Origin: Nectonema munidae
Taxonomy: Eukaryota; Nematomorpha; Nectonematoida; Nectonematidae
Reading direction: 5' to 3'
Length of the DNA stretch: 64,000 nucleotides
NCBI GenBank assembly: GCA_030549495.1
Contig: JAUIRK010000804.1
Span: 186,001-250,000, forward strand
In this document: one piece after another, positions 51,150 through 62,600 of the stretch
How positions within the stretch are numbered: the first letter of the stretch is position 1
How the letters are laid out: each line of letters begins with the position of its first letter
Program-made: the position numbers and the translations under genes
The notes under the pieces: generated by a model
Seen by the model: only the letters and a program-made list of their open reading frames with translations
The model's database searches: none
What the model was told of the DNA's origin: nothing

Positions 51150-52167
51150 TATATATACTGTTCTAAATTTATTATTCCGACTTTAAGAAAGTTTTTTTGA
51201 TATTTACTTTACTTTGAAAAAATCACTTAATTATTTGATATTGGTTTTTTTAGGTTCAGTACAGATTTTATGTTACAAAAAATATATAAAATGAACTTCT
51301 CGTTTTTATATTGTTGTTTTAACAGCAGCAAACATTAATTGTTTAAAAAAGTTAAGAAGGAAGGAAGGAAAATTTATTGTTTAAACATAAATTTTAGATA
51401 TGATAAGCAAAGTTTCATTTGAAGCTCAGTGCCGCTTAAAAATGTAAATTTAATTAAATAAGTGATGATAGCAAGCATTAAAATCTAAAATAGCTTTTTG
51501 CGAAAATAAAAATAAATCTGATAGAAAATTTGAGCATAAGGTCATTTATGGTGGATTAAAACAAAGTATTAGAGTGTTCAATGTTTCCTCATGAAGTTTG
51601 ACTAAAAATAAAATTACACCAAGTCCTATATAAGTAATAATTTCAGGGTTTTAAAGTAGTTAATTTTATCTCACAAATTTGACTAAAAATGCATCATCTC
51701 AAGAATCAATTTCAAATGATATGTAAAAGTTATATTATTCTGAGTGTTAAAAAAGTTTACATTAGTTTTTTTAGAGAATTTGTTTTCAATGTCAGCAATG
51801 ACATCTTTAAATATATTTTCAAAAATTGGAAATCTTAATTCTGTTCCCTCCAAATTTTACTTATTTAATTATATTAGATTAAGCATAATATTATAAATAT
51901 TATAAAAAATTTGACGGGAAGTTTGATTTTTAAATTCATTTCTTTTTGCAAAACGGTGTATATTACATATATGCCATGCATATTTCTTACATTTCACCAA
52001 TTCATCAACAATTTTTAAACTTTTATATAAGAATTCAAAAATAAATACTTCCATTATATTACACATGTGAAAACTTACTTTTCTTCATAAGTAGCAAACT
52101 TCATACAGTAAGAGTCTATATTCTTAAAATATAAATTGTAAATTTTGCAAAAGTACTAAAGATTCGT
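51150..52167. other. Intergenic, downstream of the FGF gene
   Basis: AT-rich. This includes the presumed 3' UTR side of the FGF gene. A 65-codon minus-strand frame at 52066-51869 was considered and rejected as an FGF exon. Confidence 0.5.
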
Positions 52168-52374
52168 TTATTTAGTATCAATTTTCTTCGTCTTTCTTTT
52201 GAGGAAATGAAAGCAATTTTCGTTATATTTCTTGTTGTTTGTTTTATGCGTGATAATTTTGCCCCAAAAATCGAATCCCAACAGCCACGAAGAATTGTAC
52301 CTTGATGTGTAAATGGTGTAGCCATCGGATGTGAGAGTTGCTTTGAAATCACAGAGCATAAGCTTTGCTCTTTT
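52168..52374 (-). CDS. FGF exon C: C-terminal half of the trefoil and stop
   Basis: 207 bp, 68 codons plus TAA. Acceptor TATTTTTTGGATATAG before AAAAGAGC, phase 0. It carries Cys119 of the C.F motif (LCDFKATL), DGYTIYTSRY, Trp141 and the LGFDFWGK strand, followed by HKTNNKK and FHFLKRKTKK. AATAAA overlaps the stop (CTAAATAAACG) and could serve for polyadenylation, though it is unusually close. Confidence 0.85.
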   Translation of the reverse strand, partial: KRAKLMLCDFKATLTSDGYTIYTSRYNSSWLLGFDFWGKIITHKTNNKKYNENCFHFLKRKTKKIDTK

Positions 52375-55300
52375 CTATATCCAAAAAATATAAAAAATTT
52401 CACATATGTTTTCGATGTAAAAAGAAGGAAAAGAAAAAAAATAAAATTAAGTTACTAAGATTTGGGATTAATTGAAAAAATATGCTGCAAAATACGAATT
52501 ATTTACAGAGTAGTTGCAAATTTTAAGTCATAAATTAATGCTTTTTACTAATTGAATAGTAAAATTTCAACTTTATCCCTTATCAGATACATATTTTTTT
52601 AACCTTATTAGATTATAAGAGTACAAATGTAGACATAAAATCTTTGGGAATTTTTCTGGAAAAGTTATAGGAATGGCACATGCTCTCATCTCTAAATACT
52701 TTTGTAACCAAATTTTTCCCTCAAATAAATAAGAAAAACACAATATTGAAACAAAATATTTTTATTTTACATTATAAAATTGTTATACCAAATTTTTTTT
52801 GAAATAAATAAAAAAACACAATATTAAAACAGTGAATTTTTTTTTTGAATGAAGAATGATTTGTTCAAACAGTTTTTCCACAGCTTTGACAACAGTTACG
52901 AGTGGATTTCCTGCAAAAGTTTGGTTGAAATTGCTTATTTTTCGCTTTCCCTTTTTTCACACCAAATAATTCAATGCAGCACTTTGTATCCTTCAACAAG
53001 CGACTGTGTTGGATTCTTCTTTTTCATCATTTCAAGAGCTGAAAGATTTTTCAGAAAAAATTTACGCGACTTTGTGTAATCATTTTTTTTGTCAATCACA
53101 AAGCTATTGAAGCATGCAACGTCAATAATATTATAAAACACAACAATTGGCCAATGAACACTTTTTCTTCTGCAGGTAAATTCTTCTAATTAATCAACAC
53201 CTACTTTAGTATTATTATAAAGATGGATAGTCTCTGGTAGAGAAGATAGAAGTGTATCTCGATTATAAAAACTGCTGTACAAAAGGATTACAGAACGGGT
53301 TTTCTTGGGCAAGAACGAAAGTAACAAAAAAAATTTTCGTTGTCGAACAGATATTCTGAATAATTTGGAGAACTTTAACATTTTTAAAACTTTAGAAACT
53401 TCTTTTCTGTTACAACGAAGTGTGCCAAGTAGCGTCATGTTTTTCTCAATCAACTGGCAGACTAGGTTATGACAGGTGAAAAATTTATCAGTGGTGATAT
53501 TTTAACCAGTATTGAACAGAAAGCTTGCATAAGTTCATAACAACTTTTTCGGCAAGATTTCTTTCTCTCTGTTTGCCTACCACAATATATTGTGGCATTT
53601 AAAGCAAATCCAGTCTTAACTTCACAAAGCCAAAAAATTTTTAAATCATACTTTTTTGGTTTTCTTGGTAAGTAGGATTTTCTGGGTAGTTTATCTCTGT
53701 AAGGTAATAGTTGCTAATCTAATGCGAGAAATTCTACAGGAATGTAAAGTTTTATCAAAGATAACACCAAAAGTTCGCAAACTTCTATGATCGCAGCCAT
53801 TTTGTCTTCTTTTTTTCTTACTTCTCTGGTTGATTGGTTGTCCAAACGGAGACATCTCAGAAATAATTTCATTCGATTAAGTGAAATGCAAGCTCTGTAA
53901 AAAGGATGAGAATCATTTTTATCAAAAAAGTCTCATATGTCATTAAAGTTATCACGATCTGCACCTGAGCGTATTAAAAAAGCTAAAAAAGACAATAGTT
54001 ACTTAAAATAATAATAAAACATAAAAATAGTTACTTAAAAAGGTTTAAATATTTTAATCAGTCGTACCAAACATACCTAGAATTTTTGAAGCGAACAAAG
54101 ATATTTTTGGATATTAAGAAACAAATGATTGATACATGAATCACTTGGGTGGTAAAAACTATTGGAGTCACATTATAAGTCAACGATTTCGAGCTCAAAG
54201 ATATAATGGCATTTCTGATGCATCCTTTGTAAAAGAAGACATAAAACTGAAAAACTCAAATTTTAACTCATTAAATAATTTATCTAAAATAGTCAGCAAG
54301 TCACATTGTAGGTATTGGCGGGTTGGATACGGCACATGGGCTTTATGTTTTACACACATTTACTAGTCCATAAAGGAATATTGTGAATTTATAGGTTATA
54401 CAATAAAGCATCCAAAAACAATTCTTTTAGGAACTATATTTTTTATGGAAACAATTTTTAATTTTAAAAGAAGGAAATTTCATTTTATTATAATTAAATG
54501 GTATGCCAAAGTATGCCAATATTTAATTCCCTATTTGATAATACTATGTGAAAATTTTAATTTTTTATTTCAAGTTCTTATTCAAAAAAATTTTTTTTAT
54601 ATAATTATATTTTGATATTCCCCTCGAAGTTTATCAATCCTTAAAATTGAGTGTTGATTGAATCAGATTTTGATTTAGCTTTCGCAGTGAAAAATATTTA
54701 CAAAAATTTAAACTAGTCACCATACTCTAAACATTTTTGACAGAAGTTTACTTATCTTGTTTTTAAGTCACTAAAATCTTCGTAAACCTCTTTACGTACG
54801 GAGCTTAATCTTTAAAGGAATATTTGTTATACATTATAATAAAATATACATTCATTACTTAAAAAGTCAAAAGAAATGTTTTCATAAATAAGTGAAAATG
54901 TAAAATTTAAAAATTTTTCGTTTTACAAATAATAGTAAACGTTTAAAATAGATCAATTTTTAAGTTTAAATCACAATTTTTTTTGATTAACTTCAAAAAT
55001 TAGAAATTATTATAGTATAGTTTTTTTAAAACCTCAAAAAATTTTCGCTATAAATTGTGAAAAATCATATTTTAAAACTAAAATATATTGTGATGTTATT
55101 TACACATATTTTCGCTCATTTTATATGTGAATGTAGAAGCTTTTCATTCTTGAGAAGATTGAATAATTTTTGACATATTTGATTGAAGACAAAATCATGA
55201 GAAACTATTAATTATTTTATCAATATATCTAAAAATAATCATTTCTTCGAATTAAGCTGTTAATTATATTTGTTGAATCAAATGTTTTCTCTATTTTCAC

Positions 55301-58300
55301 CACACTGTAAAATATCTACCTTTTCTATTTCTCTACACGTTAGCATAAATATAATATTAACGTTGAAATACGTTCTATTATTCAGCTGGAGTAAACGAAT
55401 ATAAAACAGAGAGATTAGAGTAATACTAATATAGTCTTTTTATTTATACGCCTTTTTAAAAGTTTTTTCCCATTTAACCCGACGACCAGATAATCAGACG
55501 ATATCTAATGTAAAGCAGAAGATTTGTATTAAAGAGCTTTGATAAACGCAGACGATTTTATTTTTGTAAAGTCGACTATAGTCGACATTGGGCGTTAACG
55601 GGTTAATACATTTTTTATGTTGATCTATTTAATGAAGGTTAATAAGCTCGATCAGGATTAATTGATAAGAGTCTAAGCTATTCTTTATAGACACATATAG
55701 TAGATTTAATAAATTTGTTACTTAAAGCCGATTAGTGTTTGTTTTGTTATGGTTAGTTGTTAGTTATGTGAGTAATAAGTGGAATATTTTCCTAATTAAT
55801 CATGATTTTAAGTTATTTATATAGAGAAGCAAAGATAATATTTAAGCCTTTATTATTAATTTTTAACAGTTAGTCATTTAGATAAATTAACACAGTATAC
55901 ATATTTTACTACATTTAAAAATTTCTAAATTATTGAAAAACCAGTATTCAGTAAGAGTATTCATTATTTAAAGGATTAAAGAACTTAAATTCGTTTACAA
56001 GTAAAAATTAAGAAAGTTTTACCTCTTTTGGAGTCACCTAGCCTAAAGTTTATTGTAGTTAAATTTAAAAAATATTATTTTACTCTGCAAAATCTCAGAA
56101 TAAAAGGAAAAATGATACATTTTTTTCGCGATAAGTCATAAATGTAAACTATAAAATTTGCCCATTTCTTTAAACATTAACCCATTTACGGCAATCGTCT
56201 GCGTTTTCTTAGATAACGTCTGCTTTGTTGGCCTTAAATGTGTTAATTTAAGCTTTAAAATATTTAGAAGCATAAAACGGTTTTTTAGAGTTGAAAATAT
56301 TAAAGAAGAAGAAGAAGAAAAAGAAATATTTTCAAACATAAAAAAAAGTTATATAAATTTGAAAATGATTAAAAAAAAATGAGTGCTTATATAAGCAATG
56401 AGCATATCAAAAGAGATTAACAAAAGAATACGAGTAAATTTGTTTGAAATAAACTTGTTTGAAGGTCCATAAAGGCGGCATTAAAAAAATTGAAACTTTT
56501 GTGGTGCAGAATACGTGTTAATTCGCAGACAATTTTTAAAATATTTTAGCATAAGGAAAGAACAAGAAAACTTTTTTAAATTTATAACTTAACCAATTTT
56601 TCAACGTTTACTCAATTCTAAAAAATTCTTTTGCAAAATGCTGTCCCCGTTAAAGCATCGAAATATACAGTACTTATAATACAATATAGCGAACAATAGA
56701 GGATTCCATAACAAACTTATCTGTTTCTCCCATGCTAGATGTCGTCTTTTCATTTATACATTCACAATATCTAATGTTATCATCTTTAAAGTTTTATCTC
56801 ACACTACTTTCCACCTTGCTTCTTTTCTTAACTTTTAATCTCCAAAGGCATTTAATCTTCTACTTTGAAAAACTGAAAACATTTGTCACAATGAAAAATG
56901 TTCATGTGAAAATTTTACTTTAAACAAAAGAATTCTCCTCCATCTAGCAACTCTTCAAGGGAATAAGCATATTCACTTATTGTGTCGTCCATCTTCTTAA
57001 TTAATTACTTTGATGAATCAATGCTTACAATACATAAATTGTAGCTCTTATTCTATAAAATTTGTTGCAATGCGCATCCGATGAATATTGAAAGTTAGGG
57101 TTTTTATTTACTGTAATTATTTTTATTAGAATTTCAAACAATAAGGAAACTACGATTAAGCTAAGCGTGATATATAAGAGGTATTGTTCTGAATAACAAT
57201 TTGACATAACTTTTTCTTATTTTATTTAATTTTTTCACTTTTTTTAAATAATATCTTTAATAAACATCATTTATTTTTTAGTAACCCTTTTTTTGTGTAG
57301 AAATTTTGAAATTACATTCTTTCAAATGAATTTTGATTCAAATAGATCTTTAAATCTTAAAGGTTTCCAAATATTAAATTTTTAATAAAGAGATGAAAAA
57401 GTGTGTTGTATCTCTGATGCAATAACTGGTAAACCTTTTTTGTTGAAGAGTTATATTTATCCTATCTCTCAGTCTATACTTTTTTAAAGAAATTGTTTAA
57501 TTAATCACATAGTAAATAAGAATTTCTTATAGCCAAAATTATATTTATATAGTAATTTCGTAAAATAAAATTTAAGTTCAATCAAAAATGCTATATAAAC
57601 TTTAAGCAGAAAATTAACCTAAGTACAGTCATATATTGATAAATCCCTCAACTGGATAATTCAGAAACATCCTTCTTTTATCATTTGATATACCTCAAAA
57701 TTTAATCTGAAATTATATTAAAATTACAAGAATCAATTTTTCACATAAGATTTTAAATAATTCCAGTTATTAAGAAATTTAATGAATAATTAAAAAATTT
57801 TTGTTCTTACTTTTAAATCAAGAAAATTTTGAATTATGTGAAAATTAGTTCATTTAAAATATAAACAACTGAAGTAACAAATATGACGAAATTTGCACAA
57901 TAAAAAATTATTACATTACAGTGGATAGAATTTATACAAATTGTTAGTGGGAAAGAACTTTTATCTAGCATAAGCATTGTTTATTCTCAAATTCATTCAA
58001 AGCGACTTGGAATAAAAGAAAAGAAACCTTAGCAATAATTTTCCTTTTTCTTGTGAAACAAATATAGCGTGAATTGAAGTTGCTTTGAAGTCTAACATAG
58101 GAAGGCTGAAGAATTTTTACTCGGATTTCCGCTAAATTAAAAACATTTGTTAGAATTGATAAAAAAAAAACCCCCAACAGTTTTTTTTAATTTTGTACAC
58201 CAATGCTAGCCTATACAAGCTATCCGCACAAATTGAAATTACTATGTTATAAATTACACTCATTTAAGTGTTTCTTTTAAGTGTAGCTATTTTTGGAACG

Positions 58301-59649
58301 AATTTTTAAGCAGTGCTTGTAAGTTGGATTCACACTAAACTTATTTAAATTAAAAAGAAGTTTTACTTCAGGTCTTATATCTGACGACACAAAAATAAAG
58401 TGTACCCCTACACGATGTTTTTGCTGTAAAAATGGCTAATGATTACTAATATAGTAAGTAAGTTTATTAAAAAAAAACTTTTGAGAAAATAATATATTTA
58501 TAATATATCAGTCAGATTTTTATTAGTCTTTTCTAATATAGGTTTTTACTTCTTTCTTAAACATCTTTGATGTTTTCTAATACTTTTAAACATTTTTTAT
58601 TTAAAAATTGAACTTGGATTTTCCATTTTAAATCGATAATTAATTTGAAGAAAATAATAATTGAATGAGAAGGAAATTTATTTTATTAAAATTACAATTA
58701 ATTTCGGTGTACACTAACACCGTTTTCAAGATATAAAAAGTAATTTTGAGTATTGAAGAGTGAAAGATATATATATATATATATATACATGTATGTATAT
58801 ATGTAACTGTGTAATGTATATGTGTAAGCATATAATGTGTGAATATAGGTGATAAAGGTAGAGGTGACGATATTTTAACAATAACAAAGTAATATGGAAG
58901 GAATATGCATAATATATAAAATGATGTATATGATTTTATTTTACCATTATTACTTCTAAATTCTATTTTTTTTTAGTTCTAAATGGTCTTTTTTCAATTC
59001 TAAATTGTTTTTTTAATTTAAAATTGTTTTTTAAAGTTCTAAAATGTCTTTTTTCAAATTCTAAACGCTCTTTCTAAAATACAAAATAAAATAAAAACAA
59101 TTTATAATGTAAAAAAGACAAATTAGTATTGAAAAAAGACAATTTCGAACTAAAAAAAGACAATTTTATATTTGAGCTGTTAATTGGTATTTATTCTTAG
59201 TTGCTTTTAGAGAATATGATATTCACTTATTTTTTTAGTAAAAATATTTTGATTTATTTAACAATTAATGTAATAAAAAATCATTTAAATACTTAAAATT
59301 ATTCAGCAACACGTTTATTGACATAAAGAACGTAAAAACAAGAATTTAAGCATTTAATATTCATTTTTTAATGATTTTACCAATAATAAAAAGTTTGCTT
59401 GAAATGAAATATTTTCTTACCATATTTTTCAAGATGTCTGACGTTATGCAATCCTTTAGCGTTAACTAGACGATTGAAGACTTGAATATGTCTTCCACTG
59501 CATCTGTTGTAAAGTTTGAAGGTTTTGTGATGAGGAGAAAAAAAAATTTGCTCACTTTTTAAAAAGTCTTCTCCTTTTTTACCTAAAATGTCTCTAATTG
59601 CCAACATATTGATAAAAGGAAATCTTCGTAATTGTTTTTTCGAAAAAAT
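52168..59649 (-). CDS. Fibroblast growth factor, FGF8/17/18-like (three exons seen, 5' end missing)
   Basis: Exons 59649-59421, 58131-58028 and 52374-52168 join in phase 1 and phase 0 to give 179 residues ending in TAA. The core beta-trefoil starts near residue 43: TFKLYNRCSGRHIQVFNRLV, close to the LYSRTSGKHVQV signature of the FGF8 group. It continues with VRLQSNFNSRYICFTRKRK and IIAK (YIC.....K.(I)IAK), then CDFKATLTSDGYTIYTSRYN, SSWLLGFDFWGKI and HKTNNKKYN...FHFL, matching C.F.E...(N)(G)Y..Y.S..Y..W.LGF...G....K(T)......FL. FGFs are secreted ligands for receptor tyrosine kinases, with heparan sulfate as cofactor; HKTNNKK lies where heparin-binding basic residues occur in the family. The signal peptide exon was not found. 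All three exons are intact, which argues against a pseudogene. Confidence 0.82.
52375..52849. other. FGF intron between exons B and C, first part
   Basis: AT-rich, nothing recognised. Confidence 0.6.
52850..54330 (-). pseudogene. piggyBac transposase relic
   Basis: Minus-strand pieces in order: DRDNFNDI and HPFYRACISLNRMKLFLRCL (about 53880-53990), then LPRKPKKYDLKIFWLCEVKT with GFALNATIYCGR (about 53580-53680), IEKNMTLLGTLRCNRKEV and ETIHLYNNTKVGVD (53453-53190), and CRRKSVHWPIVVFYNIIDVA just after. These are the classic blocks of the piggyBac DDE transposase (SLNRF..ILR.L, KP.KYGIK.(F)WL.(D), T..GT.R.NR, E.I..YN.TKGGVD, RR...RWP...F.N.ID). Several stops show it is dead. It sits in the FGF intron on the same strand as the gene. 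Confidence 0.85.
54331..55473. other. FGF intron, AT-rich
   Basis: No gene or repeat defined. Confidence 0.6.
55474..55606. mobile_element. piggyBac-type MITE, 133 bp
   Basis: Begins TTAACCCGACGACCAG and ends GGGCGTTAACGGGTTAA, an inverted TTAACCCG with a TTAA at each end, as left by piggyBac insertion. No coding. It shares the 14-mer AAACGCAGACGATT with the element at 56177-56246 (inverted there). Confidence 0.65.
55607..56176. other. FGF intron, AT-rich
   Basis: Nothing recognised between the two MITEs. Confidence 0.6.
56177..56246. mobile_element. piggyBac-type mini-MITE, 70 bp
   Basis: Ends TTAACCCATTTACGGC and GGCCTTAAATGTGTTAA are inverted repeats matching at 15 of 17 positions, with terminal TTAA. 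The inside holds AATCGTCTGCGTTT, the reverse complement of a word in the MITE at 55474. Confidence 0.6.
56247..58027. other. FGF intron, AT-rich
   Basis: No gene recognised. Small frames on both strands have no family resemblance. Confidence 0.6.
58028..58131 (-). CDS. FGF exon B: middle exon, 104 bp
   Basis: Acceptor GTTTTTAATTTAG before CGGAAATCC; with the G from exon A this makes Ala77. It encodes EIRVKILQPSYVRLQSNFNS, then RYICFTRKRKIIAK, in phase 1 to 0. A 104-bp middle exon ending just after the (K)G.L.(A)(K/S) strand is, as I recall, the conserved layout in many FGF genes. The donor AAG|GTTTCT is weak; read-through would add 19 residues and then a stop. Confidence 0.82.
58132..59420. 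other. FGF intron between exons A and B
   Basis: 1,289 bp, AT-rich. Contains an AT-dinucleotide run at 58766-58788 and several poly-T or TTTTTCTAAA-like words at 58960-59160. It begins, on the minus strand, with GTAAGAAAA. Confidence 0.65.
59421..59649 (-). CDS. FGF exon A: N-terminal part of the trefoil
   Basis: Open for 76 codons to the donor TATG|GTAAGA (phase 1). LYNRCSGRHIQV and NRLVNAKG are the strongest FGF8-group match in the window. The 5' boundary is uncertain: the acceptor TGATTATAG at 59650 is in frame and used here. Alternatives are a nearer AG within 59590-59600, or initiation at Met 59607. The sequence before TFKLYNR (GKKGEDFLKSEQ) resembles the variable segment that follows the signal peptide in this group. 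Confidence 0.78.
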
Positions 59650-62600
59650 CTATAATCAGATGATATGATTAAAGACAAAATATTACATTTCAATTTATTA
59701 GAATAGTATAGAGATGTAAAAAAATATTATTATAAGTTTTTTTATTATGTCACTATAGAGATCATATTCTTGTTAAAAAAATAAATACATAAATTGAATT
59801 TAAAAAATGTTAACTAAAGTAGCAATATAATTAGTCAAATACAATACAATAAACTAACCAATTACATAGCCATCTAATATCATTAACTCAACTAACCCTA
59901 ACCCTTATAAAATAAGGTTTTGAAGTTATTATTACCTTTAAATTGTCAATATAAAATATGTAATTTACAAAATCATCGCAAATATTAAGTTTTAAAAGTG
60001 TTTATTAAAAAATATAATTTTTATAAGGATTACCTTTGCAAAGAATTGATTTGTAAATATCTGATTTGCTGTTAGTCTCCAACTAAATACATTAGAAGCA
60101 TATTATATAATTTATATTAATATTGAAAGAAATTATGAAACATCTTCCAAAATTTAAAGTTATCAAGAATTTTATTGAGCAAGTATTTTTTAGCATTTTT
60201 GTTTTAGAGAAAATTGATTCAATTCTTTCAGAAAAATCTAGAATTACTTTATTGCTATAATATTTTGAGAAACTCGTAGAAAATGCTCAGACGAATTCTC
60301 GAAAAGGCAAAATGCACAATTGGAAAATTTAATTAAATAGAAGAATTATGACACTATATTAAATAGAGAAAAATAGAAAAAAATGTTTACTATATGCTAA
60401 CTGTCTAGTTAACCAAATTATAAGAACTAATTGATTAGCTTGCTAACTAATAATCTGGATCTTAACTAACTTAACAACTAATAATTAACTAATTAAAGAA
60501 ATGCATAAATAAAATTAACTAATAAAAAATATATTTATTAATCGTCATGCAAACAAACAAATGGATGGTAAATTTTTATTTATTTTATATGTCAACATAT
60601 TAAAAAATAACTATGATTTTTAACATATCAGTCTGTTTCCTAATTATTAAAAAATTTATTCACCGCCATTTTTTTATTTTACCATTTTCATTTTTGCATA
60701 TTATTTTTTCCTTCTAAAATTCTTCTTTCTCCAATCCTTTTTATATTTTTTATTTAGAATCTAGCTTTGTTATTAAAATTAAATATTTAAACTATAGTGA
60801 AATGACGAGTATGGTCTAATCTAAAGGTTTTAGCCTGAATATCTATATTTGATTCTAATCAAAGGATTTAATTTCTATATTAATCCACTATCGGATTTAG
60901 TGTATGCCTTTGATTACGTCCATTTATATATGCAATTTACAGTTCAATGAATTTTCCGGTCACCCTTTTATCTGGTTATTCTGGTTTTAATTTTCATTGC
61001 AGAAAATATGTTTATATTTTAGATGAATTTATCTTACAATAAAAGGATAAGGAAGAGCCAATAGCGAAAGAGCATTTCATTGTTGCGTTGGATATAATTT
61101 CACTGGAATCTAAAACATATATTTTGAATGTTGATAATAAAAGAAAAACAATGAACTCAAAATCAGTAAATGTTTTTATACTTTACTCATAAAATGTCTT
61201 TTTTACTTTTACTAAAGATTTTATATACAAGTGATCATTAATGTATATTATGGTTTAAAATATATTTATTTTAAATGAAAACTGTGTAAGTGAAGTTGCA
61301 AAGATAAAAATCAATATCAATTTATTAATGCCAAATATGACATTCTTTGTCAAAAAGGTTATATAAATGCAATCAAGTGATAAAATATCCACTCATTTTA
61401 CAATTTATTTTTGATTACATGTATTGAATAAATTGTATATATGGTTCGCCCCAAGAGGAAAAATCTGCCTTATCAGAAAGTAATAAATATTTTCTCTTTG
61501 CTCAATTGTTTCTTCGTAATTATTCGTGAATTTATATTAATAATTTTGAGCATTTTCCTAAAATACATCACTATTTTCACCAAAAATTTAAAACTTTCCA
61601 AATATTAACAGGCAATTTTATTGCTAATAAAATATTTCAAACAGAATTTTTACTTTTTTAGAATGTTTTGACTTTCTTAGAGAAAACATTGTACTACCAG
61701 CTATAGCGAAATGATGTCCAAATGTTCATGTAATTAGGTTGTAATCAACCTCTTTTTTATTTTTCGATTATATCTGAAATTACAGAGTTGAAAGCAAAGC
61801 AATATTTTTCACTGACAAGTATATTGTCTCTTGATAATAATAGGAAAGTTTAATTTTTTTACATAAATTACACAAATAGCAAGTTTCATATAGTAACTTT
61901 TTTTAACTAGTCATCTCGCTCTTACTTAAAGAAACTCACCCATAGCTAATAATATTATACTATAAATATATATCATTTTTAGTTCTAGTTTGTCCATTTG
62001 CAATTATATTTTGTCTTTTTGCAATTCTATGTGAATTAAATTTTTTCATTTTGTTGTATTTATATAGTTTTGGCAAATATTTTAACATTATATTGAGATT
62101 AAATTTTCTAAATTTTTGACAAGGGATTAGCTATTAAATTATAACTATTTTTTTTAGTGTAAGCAAGATTATTTTATGCTAATTTTGAAAAATGAAAGTA
62201 ATAACTTGTAACATGCCTTTTAATTTAACTTTATTTAGTGGAGTCCTTTATGAGCTCTATTTTTGAAGGATTTAGTTAAAAAAAAATGTTCACTTTACAG
62301 CCAAATAATATATAATATTGTAGAAAAAGGAAAATAAGCTTACTTTGCAATTTTTATGAGAGAAGAATATTGATGTGTACTATATCCATATCATAAGTAG
62401 CAAAGTTTATCTTATCGGAAAAATGTTACTTTTATCTACAAGTATAAGCATTACAGTACAAACACACACACACACAGACATAAATATAAGTATTGTATAC
62501 TTCTTATGTACTAAAGATATACATTATTTGCATTTCATATATAAGTATTGGTGTATGTGCAATGTGCGATGTGCAATTGTGTGCGATGATTTCAGTGTTT

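Noticed and set aside
51869-52066. Minus-strand frame with KYAWHICNIHRF and NQTSRQIF that loosely resembles an FGF C-terminus
   Set aside because: It fits the FGF spacing poorly and lacks a pyrimidine-rich acceptor, while 52374-52168 fits in motif, phase and acceptor and ends in its own stop.
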